A stretch of 33,628 nucleotides of DNA from Dehalococcoidales bacterium (GCA_022865485.1 JALHSZ010000007.1:1-33628); one strand, 5' to 3'. Shown: positions 1 to 7,629, counted from the first letter of the stretch. Translations and numbers: made by a program. Notes: generated from the sequence alone by a model not told the origin.

Positions 1-1
1 C

Positions 2-43
2 AACCTCAGGGAAAACCGCTTTGTCGAGCTGATTGTGGGGTAG
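2..43 (+). CDS. 3' end of an unidentified gene (partial)
   Basis: An open frame enters from the left edge and reads NLRENRFVELIVG before TAG at 41-43. It ends 3 bases before the ATG of the radical SAM gene, so the two are probably co-transcribed. Thirteen residues are too few to name a family. Confidence 0.4.
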   Translation, partial: NLRENRFVELIVG

Positions 44-46
44 CCT

Positions 47-1660
47 ATGGGCTGGGACGAAATAGAAAAAGCCAGGCGGCGCCTCTCCCGGGAGCAGGGC
101 ACCGTCATCAAGGACTGGGGGGGCCGAATCCCCGTCGCCCTGGTCTATCCCAACAGCTACTACCTGGGCATGTCCAACCTGGGCGTCCACGCCCTCTACC
201 GCCTGCTCAACGGCTACGATAACGTCGTTTGCGAGCGGGTCTTCTGGGAAGCGGGGAGTACCGCCAGCCAGTCTCCGCCGCTATCTTTAGAATCGCAGAG
301 GCCTCTTTCCGATTTTGCCGCCCTCTTCTTCTCCATCTCCTACGAGCTCGACTATTTCAATGTCGTCCGGATTCTCAAGGCCAGCGGCATACCCCTCTAT
401 GCCGCCGACCGCGACGAGAGGCACCCGCTGGTTATCGCCGGCGGGTCCTGCATCATGGCCAACCTTGTGCCGTTATCCCCCTTCTTCGACGGCCTGGCTA
501 TCGGCGAGGCCGAGCCGCTGGTGCCCGCCATGTTGCCCGTCATTACCGAAGGCATCGGTGGTAGGCGTAGCGAGCTGCTCAAATCGCTAAGCGTCCTACC
601 CGGCCTCTATATTCCCCGATACTATTCGGGCAAGGCGGTGGTGCGGCAGTGGGCGAAAGAGCTGGACGACTTTCCCGTTGCCTCGGTGGTGCTCACCCCG
701 GACACCGAGCTGGGCGACCTCTACCTCATCGAGGTGGAGCGGGGCTGCAACTGGGGCTGCCGCTTTTGCCTGGTCAGCCAGTGCTTTTCCCCGATGCGCC
801 TTCGCTCCCTGGACAGCATCTTAACCCAGGCGGAGGCGGGGTTAAAATACCGCAAGCGGCTGGGGCTGGTGGGGGCGGCTGTCTCCGCCCACCCCCAGCT
901 AGAAGAGCTTTTGCCCAGGCTGACTAAAATGGGGGCGGAGCTTTCCTTAAGCTCGCTTAGAATAGCCCCGCTATCCAGCGTGGTGTTGCGAGAGCTGGCC
1001 AGGGGCGGCGCCAAGACAATTACCCTTGCCCCCGAGGCGGGCTCCCCGCGCCTGCGACAGATGATAAAAAAGGGCATCAGCGAAGACGACATCCTGAGGG
1101 CGGTCAGCCAGGTCGCCGAGCAGGGGATAAAGCAGCTCAAGCTCTACTTTATCATCGGCTTGCCCTCGGAGACCGACGAAGATATAGAGGCAATCATAAA
1201 CCTTGCCTTGAGGTGCAAAGAGACTATCGACAGAAAGCGGGCCGGCTGCCGCCTGACCCTCAATATCTCCCCCTTCGTCCCCAAGGCGGGCACGCCCTTC
1301 CAGTGGCTGCCCATGGAGCAGCCCGCCGTCCTCAACCGCCGCCTGTCCCGGCTCAAGAACAGCCTTATGCCCAGGGGAATAAAAGTCAAGGGGGAAAGCC
1401 CGGCCTGGAGCCAGGTTCAAGGGGTGCTGGCGCGGGGGGACATAGAGCTGGCGGAGGTGCTGGCTGATGTAGAGGAGCTATCGCTAGCCGCCTGGCGCGA
1501 ATCAGCGGCGAAACACGACATAGATGTTGATTTCTACGCCCACCAGCGGTGGGACATCGGGCAAAAGCTGCCCTGGGCTATGATAGAGCTAGGCACCAAG
1601 GCGGGCTACCAGGAGTCAGAGCTGGGAAGAGCCTTGGACTCAAAGCCTGACTTTGCCTGA
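47..1660 (+). CDS. Radical SAM protein, TIGR03960-like
   Basis: This 537-residue protein has a radical SAM CxxxCxxC motif at C234, C238 and C241 (ERGCNWGCRFC), which would bind a 4Fe-4S cluster and S-adenosylmethionine. The N-terminal 200 residues resemble the cobalamin-binding-like region of TIGR03960 proteins, with VYPNSYYLGMSNLG near residue 34 and an AGG/AIGEAEPL region near 131-157. The SAM-barrel signatures LRIAPLS, TLAPEAGS and YFIIGLPSETDEDI follow. The reaction of this family is not established, so no substrate is assigned. A short GGGG stretch lies just before the ATG, and the gene sits 3 bases after an upstream stop codon, which suggests an operon starting left of the window. Family assignment is by recognition of motifs only. 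Confidence 0.8.
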   Translation: MGWDEIEKARRRLSREQGTVIKDWGGRIPVALVYPNSYYLGMSNLGVHALYRLLNGYDNVVCERVFWEAGSTASQSPPLSLESQRPLSDFAALFFSISYELDYFNVVRILKASGIPLYAADRDERHPLVIAGGSCIMANLVPLSPFFDGLAIGEAEPLVPAMLPVITEGIGGRRSELLKSLSVLPGLYIPRYYSGKAVVRQWAKELDDFPVASVVLTPDTELGDLYLIEVERGCNWGCRFCLVSQCFSPMRLRSLDSILTQAEAGLKYRKRLGLVGAAVSAHPQLEELLPRLTKMGAELSLSSLRIAPLSSVVLRELARGGAKTITLAPEAGSPRLRQMIKKGISEDDILRAVSQVAEQGIKQLKLYFIIGLPSETDEDIEAIINLALRCKETIDRKRAGCRLTLNISPFVPKAGTPFQWLPMEQPAVLNRRLSRLKNSLMPRGIKVKGESPAWSQVQGVLARGDIELAEVLADVEELSLAAWRESAAKHDIDVDFYAHQRWDIGQKLPWAMIELGTKAGYQESELGRALDSKPDFA

Positions 1661-1672
1661 GGTCGAGAGACA

Positions 1673-1701
1673 TTGACAGCTTTGGCTATGTTGGCTATAA
1701 T
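1673..1701 (+). promoter_or_regulatory. Perfect consensus sigma-70 promoter of the RHH gene
   Basis: TTGACA at 1673-1678 and TATAAT at 1696-1701 are separated by exactly 17 bases, a full match to the bacterial housekeeping consensus. Transcription should start near 1708, about 20 bases before the preferred ATG at 1730. The -10 box lies inside the iteron array at 1684-1716, so a protein bound there would occlude RNA polymerase. Confidence 0.8.
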
Positions 1702-1716
1702 GGCTATATAGGCTAT
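1684..1716 (+). repeat. Four 9-bp iterons (GGCTAT), putative RHH operator
   Basis: GGCTAT occurs at 1684-1689, 1693-1698, 1702-1707 and 1711-1716, an exact 9-bp period. The array covers the spacer end, the -10 box and the start site of the promoter. RHH regulators commonly bind short tandem sites cooperatively, so autorepression by the gene just downstream is the likely role. This is inference from placement. Confidence 0.65.
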
Positions 1717-1729
1717 GAGGGAGGCTCAA

Positions 1730-1975
1730 ATGGCCGACTCGGCAAAGCGCCCCAGATATTTTCTCGATATAGACCCCGAGCTTAGAAACCGCGTCAAGGC
1801 GGTGGCGGCGTTACGGGGTAAGACGATGAAGCAGTGGGTGGTTGAAGCCATTATCGAGAAGCTGGAAAACGATATTGATGCCAGGGAGAGTTTAGCCGGC
1901 CTCGGCGATGTTGAAAGCACGACATCTTTAAGAGGTTATCTGGCGCCGAAGAGGAGAGGGAGGAGAGGGTTGTAG
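1730..1975 (+). CDS. Ribbon-helix-helix (RHH) DNA-binding protein, orphan
   Basis: This 81-residue protein begins with a beta-strand-like RPRYFLDIDPELRNRVKAVA followed by a helix region typical of Arc/MetJ/ParG-type RHH regulators. The strand would insert in the DNA major groove and the protein would act as a dimer. The C-terminal third is basic and low-complexity (PKRRGRRGL). The start at 1730 is preferred because AGGGAGG at 1718-1724 is spaced 5 bases from it. An in-frame ATG at 1715 has no Shine-Dalgarno site and lies within the iterons. RHH proteins of this size are often antitoxins, but no toxin ORF follows: the next gene, yqeY, is convergent and starts at its 3' end 43 bases away. It is therefore read as a solitary autoregulator or an orphan antitoxin. 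Confidence 0.65.
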   Translation: MADSAKRPRYFLDIDPELRNRVKAVAALRGKTMKQWVVEAIIEKLENDIDARESLAGLGDVESTTSLRGYLAPKRRGRRGL

Positions 1976-2018
1976 CGGTTGTCCGCATCGGGCACTGCTG
2001 GGATATTTAGCGGGGTAT

Positions 2019-2477
2019 CTAACCGAGTAGCTCGGTGACGACCTCGTTTATCTCCCGCCCGTCGGCTTTGTCCTTGAGCTTGGCGATGAGCCTGGGCATA
2101 ACCTTGCCCTTGTCGCCCGGCCCCCCCGCCCCCACCTCTGCGATGACCTTGCGGGCTTCGGCGACAATCTCGTCACGGCTCATCTGTTTAGGTAAGTACT
2201 GCTCAAGAACAGCCATCTCCGCCTCTTCCTGAGCCACCAGGTCGGGGCGGTTTCCCTGCTTGAAGGCTTCGATGCTCTCCTTGCGCTGCCTGATTTCCTT
2301 GGCGATAACGCCCAGTATATCAGTGTCTTCCAGCGTTTTCTGGCGGGCTATTTCGGCGTTCTTGATGGCGGCCATCACCAGGCGGATGACCGAACGCTTC
2401 ACCGTATCCCCACCCCTCATCGCCTGCTTAAGGTCGTCCGTCAGCTTTTGTTGTAATGCGGATGGTTTCTCTTCCAT
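2019..2477 (-). CDS. yqeY: GatB/YqeY domain-containing protein
   Basis: This 152-residue protein is full length for the YqeY family, with the conserved N-terminal helix region (LTDDLKQAMRGGDTVKRSVIRLVMAAIKNAEI), the central RQRKESIEAFKQGNRPDL and EEAEMAVLEQYLPKQMS segments, and the C-terminal GDKGKVMPRL region. The family shares the tail domain of the amidotransferase subunit GatB, which contacts tRNA, but its own function is not firmly known. It starts 5 bases after the rpsU stop codon on the same strand, the rpsU-yqeY pairing common in bacteria, and should be expressed from the rpsU promoter. Confidence 0.9.
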   Translation of the reverse strand: MEEKPSALQQKLTDDLKQAMRGGDTVKRSVIRLVMAAIKNAEIARQKTLEDTDILGVIAKEIRQRKESIEAFKQGNRPDLVAQEEAEMAVLEQYLPKQMSRDEIVAEARKVIAEVGAGGPGDKGKVMPRLIAKLKDKADGREINEVVTELLG

Positions 2478-2482
2478 AAAAT

Positions 2483-2674
2483 TTACGCTCTTCTCGGCAA
2501 TCGGGCGCTCTTGCGTCTCTTGGCGGCTCCCTTGCGCTTGCGCTTGACGCTGGGTTTCTCGTAGTGTTCGTGCCGGCGCACCTCGGATAAGATGCCTTCT
2601 TGCTGTACCTTTTTGTTGAATCGCCGCAGCAAGCTCTCGAAGTTCTCGTTGTCCGTAGGCACTACATTAGCCAC
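2483..2674 (-). CDS. rpsU: 30S ribosomal protein bS21
   Basis: This 63-residue basic protein matches bS21: VVPTDNENFESLLRRFNKKVQ, a central EGILSEVRRHEHYEKPS segment, and a Lys/Arg-rich tail. bS21 sits on the 30S platform near the anti-Shine-Dalgarno end of 16S rRNA and assists initiation. The start is GTG at 2674, since the ATG slightly upstream (2681) hits a stop after three codons. AGGAGGAGGA lies a suitable distance before GTG. A near-consensus promoter stands upstream at 2722-2750, and yqeY follows at once. Confidence 0.93.
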   Translation of the reverse strand: MANVVPTDNENFESLLRRFNKKVQQEGILSEVRRHEHYEKPSVKRKRKGAAKRRKSARLPRRA

Positions 2675-2721
2675 GCAGCATCCTCCTCCTTCTCAACCCC
2701 CCCATTCTTTTTACCCACCAC

Positions 2722-2750
2722 ATTTTAGTCAGCTTGAGCCACCCTGTCAA
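2722..2750 (-). promoter_or_regulatory. Promoter of rpsU-yqeY
   Basis: On the minus strand TTGACA (2745-2750) and TAAAAT (2722-2727) are separated by 17 bases. This places the start site near 2715, about 40 bases before the GTG of rpsU. The -35 box lies just beyond the end of the FAD dehydrogenase gene (stop at 2755). Confidence 0.7.
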
Positions 2751-2754
2751 CTGG

Positions 2755-4143
2755 CTATAACTTTTTCCGGCTCACTATCTCGCGGGCGGCGACCACACCC
2801 GAGACCGACGCCTGGATTAAGCCGCGGCTGACGCCGGCGCCGTCGCCGATGGCGAACATGTTGCCGATCTCGGTTTCCAGGCTGGGGCTGAGCTGGGGGC
2901 GGGAGGAATAAAACTTGACCTCGATGCCGTAGAGCAGGGTGTGGTGCGAAGCCACTCCCGGAACCAGCTTGTCCATCGCCTGGAGCATCTCCACCAGATC
3001 GGTGAGGTAGCGGTAGGGCAGGGCGAAGCTGAGGTCGCCGGGGGTGGCGTTCTTCAGGGTGGGCTTGGTCAAGCCCCGCTCGATGCGCTCCGGAGTGGAG
3101 CGCCGCCCCTCCATCAGGTCGCCCAGGCGCTGCAAGAGCACCCCGCCGCTGAGGATATTAGCCAGCCGCGCCAGGTATTTGCCGTAGGCGATGGGCTGGT
3201 TAAAGGGCTTGGTGAAGGCGGTGCTCACCAGCAGGGCGAAATTGGTGTTTTCAGTCTTGCGCTCGGCGTAGCTGTGGCCGTTGACGGTGATGACCGGGTC
3301 GCAGCCGCCAGTAGATTCCATAATGACCTCGCCGCCGGGGCACATGCAGAAGGTCCTCACCCGGTCGTCGAAGCTCTTGGAGAGGAATTCCAGTTTCGAT
3401 TCATAGAGCACATCGGTCAGCGGCGCCATTACCGCCGCTGGCACCTCCACCCTCACCCCCACGTCGACGGGGTTGCTGTGCATGGTCAGTTTCAGCCGCT
3501 CGGCTTCCTTGGCCAGCCAGTCGGCCCCCTCCCGGCCCGGAGCCAGAATCAGGTAGTCACACGCAAAGCTCTCCCCGGCCTCGGTGGTAACCCCCTTAAC
3601 CTTGCCTTTGGCAACATTGATGGCAGCCACCGCCGTCCGCAGCCGGGATTCCAGGCGCGGGTTGAGGTAGTCCCACATTCCCTTGAGCACCAGGCGGCAG
3701 TGGTCGGTGCCGAGGTGGCGGATGGGCACTGGCACCAGCTTCAGTCCCGCCATGTCGGCCTGCTGGCGCAGCGGGTCAACCTTTTTCCCGATGCCGTAGA
3801 GCTTATCGGGGGCGCCGAATCTGAGATAGAGCTCGTCAACGTATTTTATGAGGGCTTCGGTCTGGTCTTCCCCGAGGTAGCTGGGGAGCCTGCCGCCCAC
3901 CTTTGAGGTCAGCGTCAGCTTGCCGTCGCTGAAAGCCCCCGCCCCACCCAGCCCGCAGACCAGGTTGCAGGGCGTACAGGGAGGACAGGGCAAGCCGGTG
4001 TCCCGCGCCGGGCAATGGCGCTTGTCGATGTCCCTCCCCTCTTCGATGAGCAGAATCTTGAGGTCGTCGGGAGCCAGCTCTAAAGCGGCAAAGATACCCG
4101 CGGGCCCACCGCCGACGATGATAACATCGTATTTCTTGGTCAT
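2755..4143 (-). CDS. FAD-dependent dehydrogenase, COG2509-like
   Basis: This 462-residue flavoprotein opens with the dinucleotide-binding fold YDVIIVGGGPAGIFAALELA, where GxGxxG binds the ADP of FAD. A Cys-rich stretch (CPARDTGLPCPPCTPC) leads into NLVCGLGGAGAFSDGKL, a hallmark of the uncharacterised COG2509 dehydrogenases. A later LILAPGREGADW and a C-terminal FAIGDGAGVSRGLIQASVSG close the FAD site. The substrate is unknown. A longer frame could start at TTG 4155, but ATG 4143 fits better because the promoter at 4159-4187 would start transcription only a few bases upstream, giving a nearly leaderless message with no clear Shine-Dalgarno site. It lies at the left edge of the phage operon and is probably ordinary host sequence. 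Confidence 0.8.
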   Translation of the reverse strand: MTKKYDVIIVGGGPAGIFAALELAPDDLKILLIEEGRDIDKRHCPARDTGLPCPPCTPCNLVCGLGGAGAFSDGKLTLTSKVGGRLPSYLGEDQTEALIKYVDELYLRFGAPDKLYGIGKKVDPLRQQADMAGLKLVPVPIRHLGTDHCRLVLKGMWDYLNPRLESRLRTAVAAINVAKGKVKGVTTEAGESFACDYLILAPGREGADWLAKEAERLKLTMHSNPVDVGVRVEVPAAVMAPLTDVLYESKLEFLSKSFDDRVRTFCMCPGGEVIMESTGGCDPVITVNGHSYAERKTENTNFALLVSTAFTKPFNQPIAYGKYLARLANILSGGVLLQRLGDLMEGRRSTPERIERGLTKPTLKNATPGDLSFALPYRYLTDLVEMLQAMDKLVPGVASHHTLLYGIEVKFYSSRPQLSPSLETEIGNMFAIGDGAGVSRGLIQASVSGVVAAREIVSRKKL

Positions 4144-4158
4144 TTTGACAGCCAAGCC

Positions 4159-4187
4159 ATTGTATCGCCTGCAGCTTTAGCCGTCAA
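4159..4187 (-). promoter_or_regulatory. Promoter of the FAD dehydrogenase gene
   Basis: On the minus strand TTGACG (4182-4187) and TACAAT (4159-4164) are 17 bases apart. The predicted start near 4152 leaves a leader of only about 9 bases before the ATG at 4143. The -35 box ends 9 bases from the last phage gene (stop at 4196), which marks the left limit of the phage module. Confidence 0.6.
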
Positions 4188-4195
4188 GGAGGAAT

Positions 4196-4408
4196 CTAGC
4201 TATAAACCGCCGCTACCACGGCATCCCTGGCGTTGTGCTCGTCGAAGAAGATAACCGCCACCTTTCTGCCCAGCGCCATCTCGGCGGCGGGTATGTTGCG
4301 CGCCACGGCGATGCCCTGCAGGTAGACCTTATAGCTGCCGCTAAGCTGGATGGTGGCGGTGTAGTCGCCGGAATTAAAGCTCTTCAGAATTGCTTTCTTC
4401 AGCCTCAT
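4196..4408 (-). CDS. Small phage-module protein of unknown function
   Basis: This 70-residue protein has an alternating hydrophobic pattern suggestive of beta-strands (DYTATIQLSGSYKVYLQGIAVA) and ends in AVVAAVYS. The start at ATG 4408 is chosen because AGGAGG lies 7 bases upstream; a longer GTG-initiated frame to 4432 would include the ribosome-binding site. It is the last gene of the phage operon, following the tail-hub protein after a 94-base gap. That position suggests a minor virion or tail-associated protein. I do not recognise a family. Confidence 0.6.
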   Translation of the reverse strand: MRLKKAILKSFNSGDYTATIQLSGSYKVYLQGIAVARNIPAAEMALGRKVAVIFFDEHNARDAVVAAVYS

Positions 4409-4488
4409 CGCTAGCCTCCTTCTGTGCCCCACCCCGTTTCCCCCTTTTGTAAAGAGCCTGCCCTGAGCCTGCTGAAGAGGGGACTAAA

Positions 4489-4502
4489 GGGGAATTTTCC
4501 CC
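4489..4502 (-). other. Weak hairpin after the tail-hub gene
   Basis: GGGGAATTTTCCCC directly abuts the stop codon at 4503 and could form a short stem. It has no T-tract, so it is at most a weak attenuator or RNA end-protecting element before the 70-aa gene. Confidence 0.25.
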
Positions 4503-6506
4503 CTATACCCCGCCCAGCAGTAAGCGCTGGCGGTAGTCTCCGCGCCGGGGGCTATAGACCAGGGTCAGCCCGTTGACTCTCCTCTTAGCGGCTTCCAGTC
4601 CAGCGCGGCTGTCGGTGATGTCAACCACGTCATACAGCTGCTGGCCGCAGTTGACCGGCACCAGAATAGCGCCGTTGACCGCTGCCATCTCCACCCCCCT
4701 CATATAGCTTTCTCCCCTTTCCTCGGCTCCAGCGACGCTGTCGATATTCTTATCCTCAAGCCGCCCCAGCCGGTCGTAGAGCCGCTCTATTTCCTCCCAG
4801 GCGAAGGCGTCCACCACTATGGGCTCGTCCTCCGTCGGGTCGTAGCCTTCAACCTGGAGGCGGTTAAGCCCCCGGGCTTTAGCCGTGTATTTGCCCTCGA
4901 ATACGGCGTGGGCTGAGCCGTAGGCGTAATCGGAGCTATCGTCGGCTGATGGGTTGACCACGCAGGCGGTATTGCCCTCGATAAAGAGAACATCGGGCAC
5001 GAAAGAAAGCAGCCTGCGGATGACCCCGCCGCCGCTGTTACCGGGGTTGATGGCGAAGTCGGGGTAGTCGCTGGTCAGCGCCGAAGACTGCGATTTCACC
5101 TCCAGCTTAAGCCCGATTCTAGCCAGCACAAAGGCGAGAATCTCCTTGACGCTCATCTCCTCGCTCTGCTTATTCCAGCGGAACTGGTGCCTGGCTCTCC
5201 AATTTTCGATAAGACTCCAGCCGTCGGAGGCGTGAAGGACCAGGCTGGCTTTGCCGCCGGCGCTGATATGCTCATAAGACTCAAGGATAAAAGCGGGCCC
5301 CGGGCTGGCCTCGTTGCCCTGGGCGGTAACGTAGCCGGGGCTGAAGTCCAGCTGGCAGCCAATATCGAGGACGGAAATATCTCCCTCTCCCGGTGCGCTG
5401 TATTTGCTGTCGTCGTTGCTCAGCTCCACGCTGAGGCTGCCCATCGTTGGGGCAAGCTCCTCTTTCAACGAGAGGACATCGGCGCTTAAATCCAGGCTCT
5501 CCGCCGCCAGCTTTGCCCGCCACACCCCGTAGGGGGCGGAAAGCCAGCCGTAATCGCCGTGGTGGGCGATAGCCAGCCCGTACTGGCTGGAAAGGTTGAA
5601 GGGCACCGGCTCGTGCCAGAGGTTATCGATGAACTTGCTTTCCGCCACCGAGTGCGACCAGAAGGGGCGGTTATAAGACTCATTGCCGTTGAACTTCTCG
5701 ATAAAGAAGCCGCGGTAGACATCGGGCTTGGCCATGAAGGCGGCGCGGTATTCGAAGTCGCCGTCGGAGGGAGCCGAGGCAAACTCCTTTAGCCCCGACC
5801 AGCTGCCCGCCGCCACCTCCCCCCCGTCCCCGTAGACCAGCGACCAGAGCTTATAGTCGCCGCCTGAGTCCCGGCCGGTGATGAAAAGGTTCCAGTCGCC
5901 GTCATAGACGGCGGCGACGCCGGAGAGGTCGCCCGTCGTCTTGTCCCAGGCGACCTTGCTCCCCCAGCTGTTACTGGTGCGCTTCATCACGTAGAGGGTC
6001 GCCTGGTCGGCGAAAAACAGGGCGATATCGCCGTTGGGCTTATAGGCGGCGGCGATGCCGTTGATGGCCGTGGTCGGCGTGTAGGTCAGCAGCTGGGGGC
6101 TGGCCCAGCTGGCGCCGTAGTCGCTGCTCTTCAAGTGGTAGAGCTCGCGGTTGGATTTTATCCAGAAGATAGAAACCTCGGCTCCCAGCGAGCAGCTTGC
6201 CACGATAACCGCGTTATACTGGCTGGTATAGACCCACTGGCTGAAATCGGACTGGGGGTTGGGAGCCGCCACCCGCTGGCGGTAGAGCTTCCTGGAATCG
6301 GATGGCGGCGTTACCCTCACCCTGACCAGCGAGCCGTCGCCGGGCATGGTGGCGGCGTGATAGTAGTCGTCCTCAGCGCCGCTATAGAGCCTCTCCCAGC
6401 GCAGCCTGACCACGCCGGCATGCTTGTTGGAGGCTTCCACCTTTACATAAGGAGTGCGGGAAGCCTCCTTCTGGGCGGCGAGCAGTGTCGAACTAAGCTG
6501 TCTCAC
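4503..6506 (-). CDS. Phage tail-hub/receptor-type protein with Asp-box propeller segment
   Basis: This 667-residue protein is the largest of the phage operon. Residues ~90-340 look like a beta-propeller: an Asp-box (SSDYGASW at about 127-134, matching SxDxGxxW) and repeated motifs such as GIAAAYKPNGDIALFF and GVAAVYDGDWNLFITG. Residues ~345-560 contain DIGCQLDFSPGY and hub-like strands, and the C-terminus (MRGVEMAAVNGAILVPVNCG, then DVVDITDSRAG) resembles baseplate-hub proteins. A virion role in host binding or tail-tip structure is likely. It starts at GTG 6506, overlapping the holin-like gene's stop by 4 bases, so it is probably translationally coupled. A propeller inside a tail protein suggests glycan binding; hydrolysis is not shown. 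Confidence 0.6.
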   Translation of the reverse strand: MRQLSSTLLAAQKEASRTPYVKVEASNKHAGVVRLRWERLYSGAEDDYYHAATMPGDGSLVRVRVTPPSDSRKLYRQRVAAPNPQSDFSQWVYTSQYNAVIVASCSLGAEVSIFWIKSNRELYHLKSSDYGASWASPQLLTYTPTTAINGIAAAYKPNGDIALFFADQATLYVMKRTSNSWGSKVAWDKTTGDLSGVAAVYDGDWNLFITGRDSGGDYKLWSLVYGDGGEVAAGSWSGLKEFASAPSDGDFEYRAAFMAKPDVYRGFFIEKFNGNESYNRPFWSHSVAESKFIDNLWHEPVPFNLSSQYGLAIAHHGDYGWLSAPYGVWRAKLAAESLDLSADVLSLKEELAPTMGSLSVELSNDDSKYSAPGEGDISVLDIGCQLDFSPGYVTAQGNEASPGPAFILESYEHISAGGKASLVLHASDGWSLIENWRARHQFRWNKQSEEMSVKEILAFVLARIGLKLEVKSQSSALTSDYPDFAINPGNSGGGVIRRLLSFVPDVLFIEGNTACVVNPSADDSSDYAYGSAHAVFEGKYTAKARGLNRLQVEGYDPTEDEPIVVDAFAWEEIERLYDRLGRLEDKNIDSVAGAEERGESYMRGVEMAAVNGAILVPVNCGQQLYDVVDITDSRAGLEAAKRRVNGLTLVYSPRRGDYRQRLLLGGV

Positions 6507-6688
6507 GTTTCCTTAAGCCTTTTGATGGCCCTTTCGCCGAAGTATTCCACGATGACCGCCGTTACCAGCCCCACCAGCAGCGTCGGCGCTTCTGTGCCCG
6601 ACAAAATGCAGACACCGTAGACGGAAAACCCCCAGACGATGATAAAGGGCCTGATGACGGCTTTGATTAACTCTATCCAATCTTTCAT
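6503..6688 (-). CDS. Holin-like small membrane protein
   Basis: This 61-residue protein has two hydrophobic segments, about residues 13-30 (PFIIVWGFSVYGVCIL) and 34-50 (APTLLVGLVTAVIVEYF), with charged ends and a short basic C-terminal tail. Size, topology and place among virion genes suit a holin, which would permeabilise the membrane for lysis. No endolysin lies nearby, so a structural or membrane-anchoring role is also possible. Its stop overlaps the GTG of the 667-aa gene. Confidence 0.5.
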   Translation of the reverse strand: MKDWIELIKAVIRPFIIVWGFSVYGVCILSGTEAPTLLVGLVTAVIVEYFGERAIKRLKET

Positions 6689-6694
6689 TTTCGT

Positions 6695-7024
6695 TTACCC
6701 CAGTGCCGCCAGCGTATCGGGCAGCGGTTTATTTGCCTTTCGGTAGTGGTCGGCGAGGTGGCGGGCGGCTTTGAGAATATCTTCGGGGCTGGCGGCTATC
6801 CTCCGCCCCCGGTAACCCATGGGGGAGAGGGCGGCCACCGCCGTCGGCATCCGCTCCCAGTCGACCGTTTTTTCTATATCCAGCGTCCTCTTCAATGCCC
6901 GGTAGATGCTCCTCTTGTGGTGAGGCAGCTTCCAGCTCTCGGGGTCGGTGGGGTCGCCCGTGATGGCAAAGGCCTCCCGCGGCAAACCCTCCTTAGCTTT
7001 AGCTGCTGTCTCTCTCGTTGTCAT
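6695..7024 (-). CDS. Phage-module protein with 'WKLPHHK' motif, unknown function
   Basis: This 109-residue protein contains DPTDPESWKLPHHKRSIYRAL, followed by WERMPTAVAALSPMGYRGRRI and a helical C-terminus (EDILKAARHLADHY). Similar 'PxxWKLP' segments occur in phage structural or prohead-associated proteins, but I cannot name the family. The start is ATG 7024, with AAGGAGG 5 bases upstream; a longer GTG frame to 7039 overlaps that site. It lies between the head-tail connector and the holin-like gene, with small gaps on both sides. Confidence 0.55.
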   Translation of the reverse strand: MTTRETAAKAKEGLPREAFAITGDPTDPESWKLPHHKRSIYRALKRTLDIEKTVDWERMPTAVAALSPMGYRGRRIAASPEDILKAARHLADHYRKANKPLPDTLAALG

Positions 7025-7035
7025 AACAGCCTCCT

Positions 7036-7629
7036 TCACACCTGGTAGAGCTGGCGGATTCTGACCTTATTCCTCCGCCCCAGCCTTTTCAGCTCTTGCT
7101 TAAACTGCTTCAGCTTCTCGTTGCCCCAGGCGAGAAACTCCTTGGCGGTGGTGGCGCCACCCACGTTGACCCGGTTGATGGCGTAGCTGGCCCACTCCAC
7201 GGCGGCGTAGCCCTCGGCGCCCGTAGCCACCAGGTCCTCGTGCTTGGTGTCGATGGTCGAGCCCTCGGCGTTGAGGGTATGGAGCCTGCCGTAATAGATC
7301 TGGCAGTTTTCGCCGTCGGGGGCTTCATCGACGAAAAGGGTCAGGGCGTGCCCCCAGAGGGCGAATTTCGGGTAGCTGGGCGGGAACTGCTCCAGCGGGT
7401 ATTCCACCGCCTCCACCATCACCCGGTCGGTCAGGGCGGATATGTCAATCACCCTGGAGTCGGCGGTGGTGGGCAGGGTAGCCTTGGCTGGCAGGGGCAC
7501 CGCCTCGGAGAACTCCTTCAGGGCGTGGGCGATGTGCTGGTCCAGCTCGTCATCGCTCCAGCGGTAGTTCCCCGCGTCCTCGTCTTTCAGGTCGCGCCTG
7601 ACGATAGCTCTCATCGTGTTTAAGTCCAT
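7036..7629 (-). CDS. Phage head-tail connector/adaptor-like protein
   Basis: This 197-residue protein begins with a helical region typical of gp6/gp15-like connectors: an N-terminal acidic segment, then YRWSDDELDQHIAHALKEFS. These form a ring below the portal linking head to tail. The middle carries beta-like stretches around VIDISALTDRVMVEAVEYPL, and the C-terminus is basic and helical (FKQELKRLGRRNKVRIRQL). It follows the repeat-rich virion gene, overlapping its end by 10 bases, and precedes the 109-aa gene. Assignment rests on motif, size and operon position. Confidence 0.6.
   Translation of the reverse strand: MDLNTMRAIVRRDLKDEDAGNYRWSDDELDQHIAHALKEFSEAVPLPAKATLPTTADSRVIDISALTDRVMVEAVEYPLEQFPPSYPKFALWGHALTLFVDEAPDGENCQIYYGRLHTLNAEGSTIDTKHEDLVATGAEGYAAVEWASYAINRVNVGGATTAKEFLAWGNEKLKQFKQELKRLGRRNKVRIRQLYQV

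Noticed and set aside
1715-1729. Earlier ATG (1715) as the RHH start
   Set aside because: It overlaps the last iteron and has no Shine-Dalgarno site; ATG 1730 has AGGGAGG 5 bases upstream.
1976-2018. Toxin gene expected beside the RHH protein
   Set aside because: Only 43 bases separate the RHH stop from the convergent yqeY stop codon, with no room for a toxin.
2941-3906. Long open frame on the plus strand opposite the FAD dehydrogenase
   Set aside because: It is the complement of a well-conserved flavoprotein gene, with low-complexity Gly/His/Gln-rich composition and no family motif, typical of antisense frames in G+C-rich DNA.
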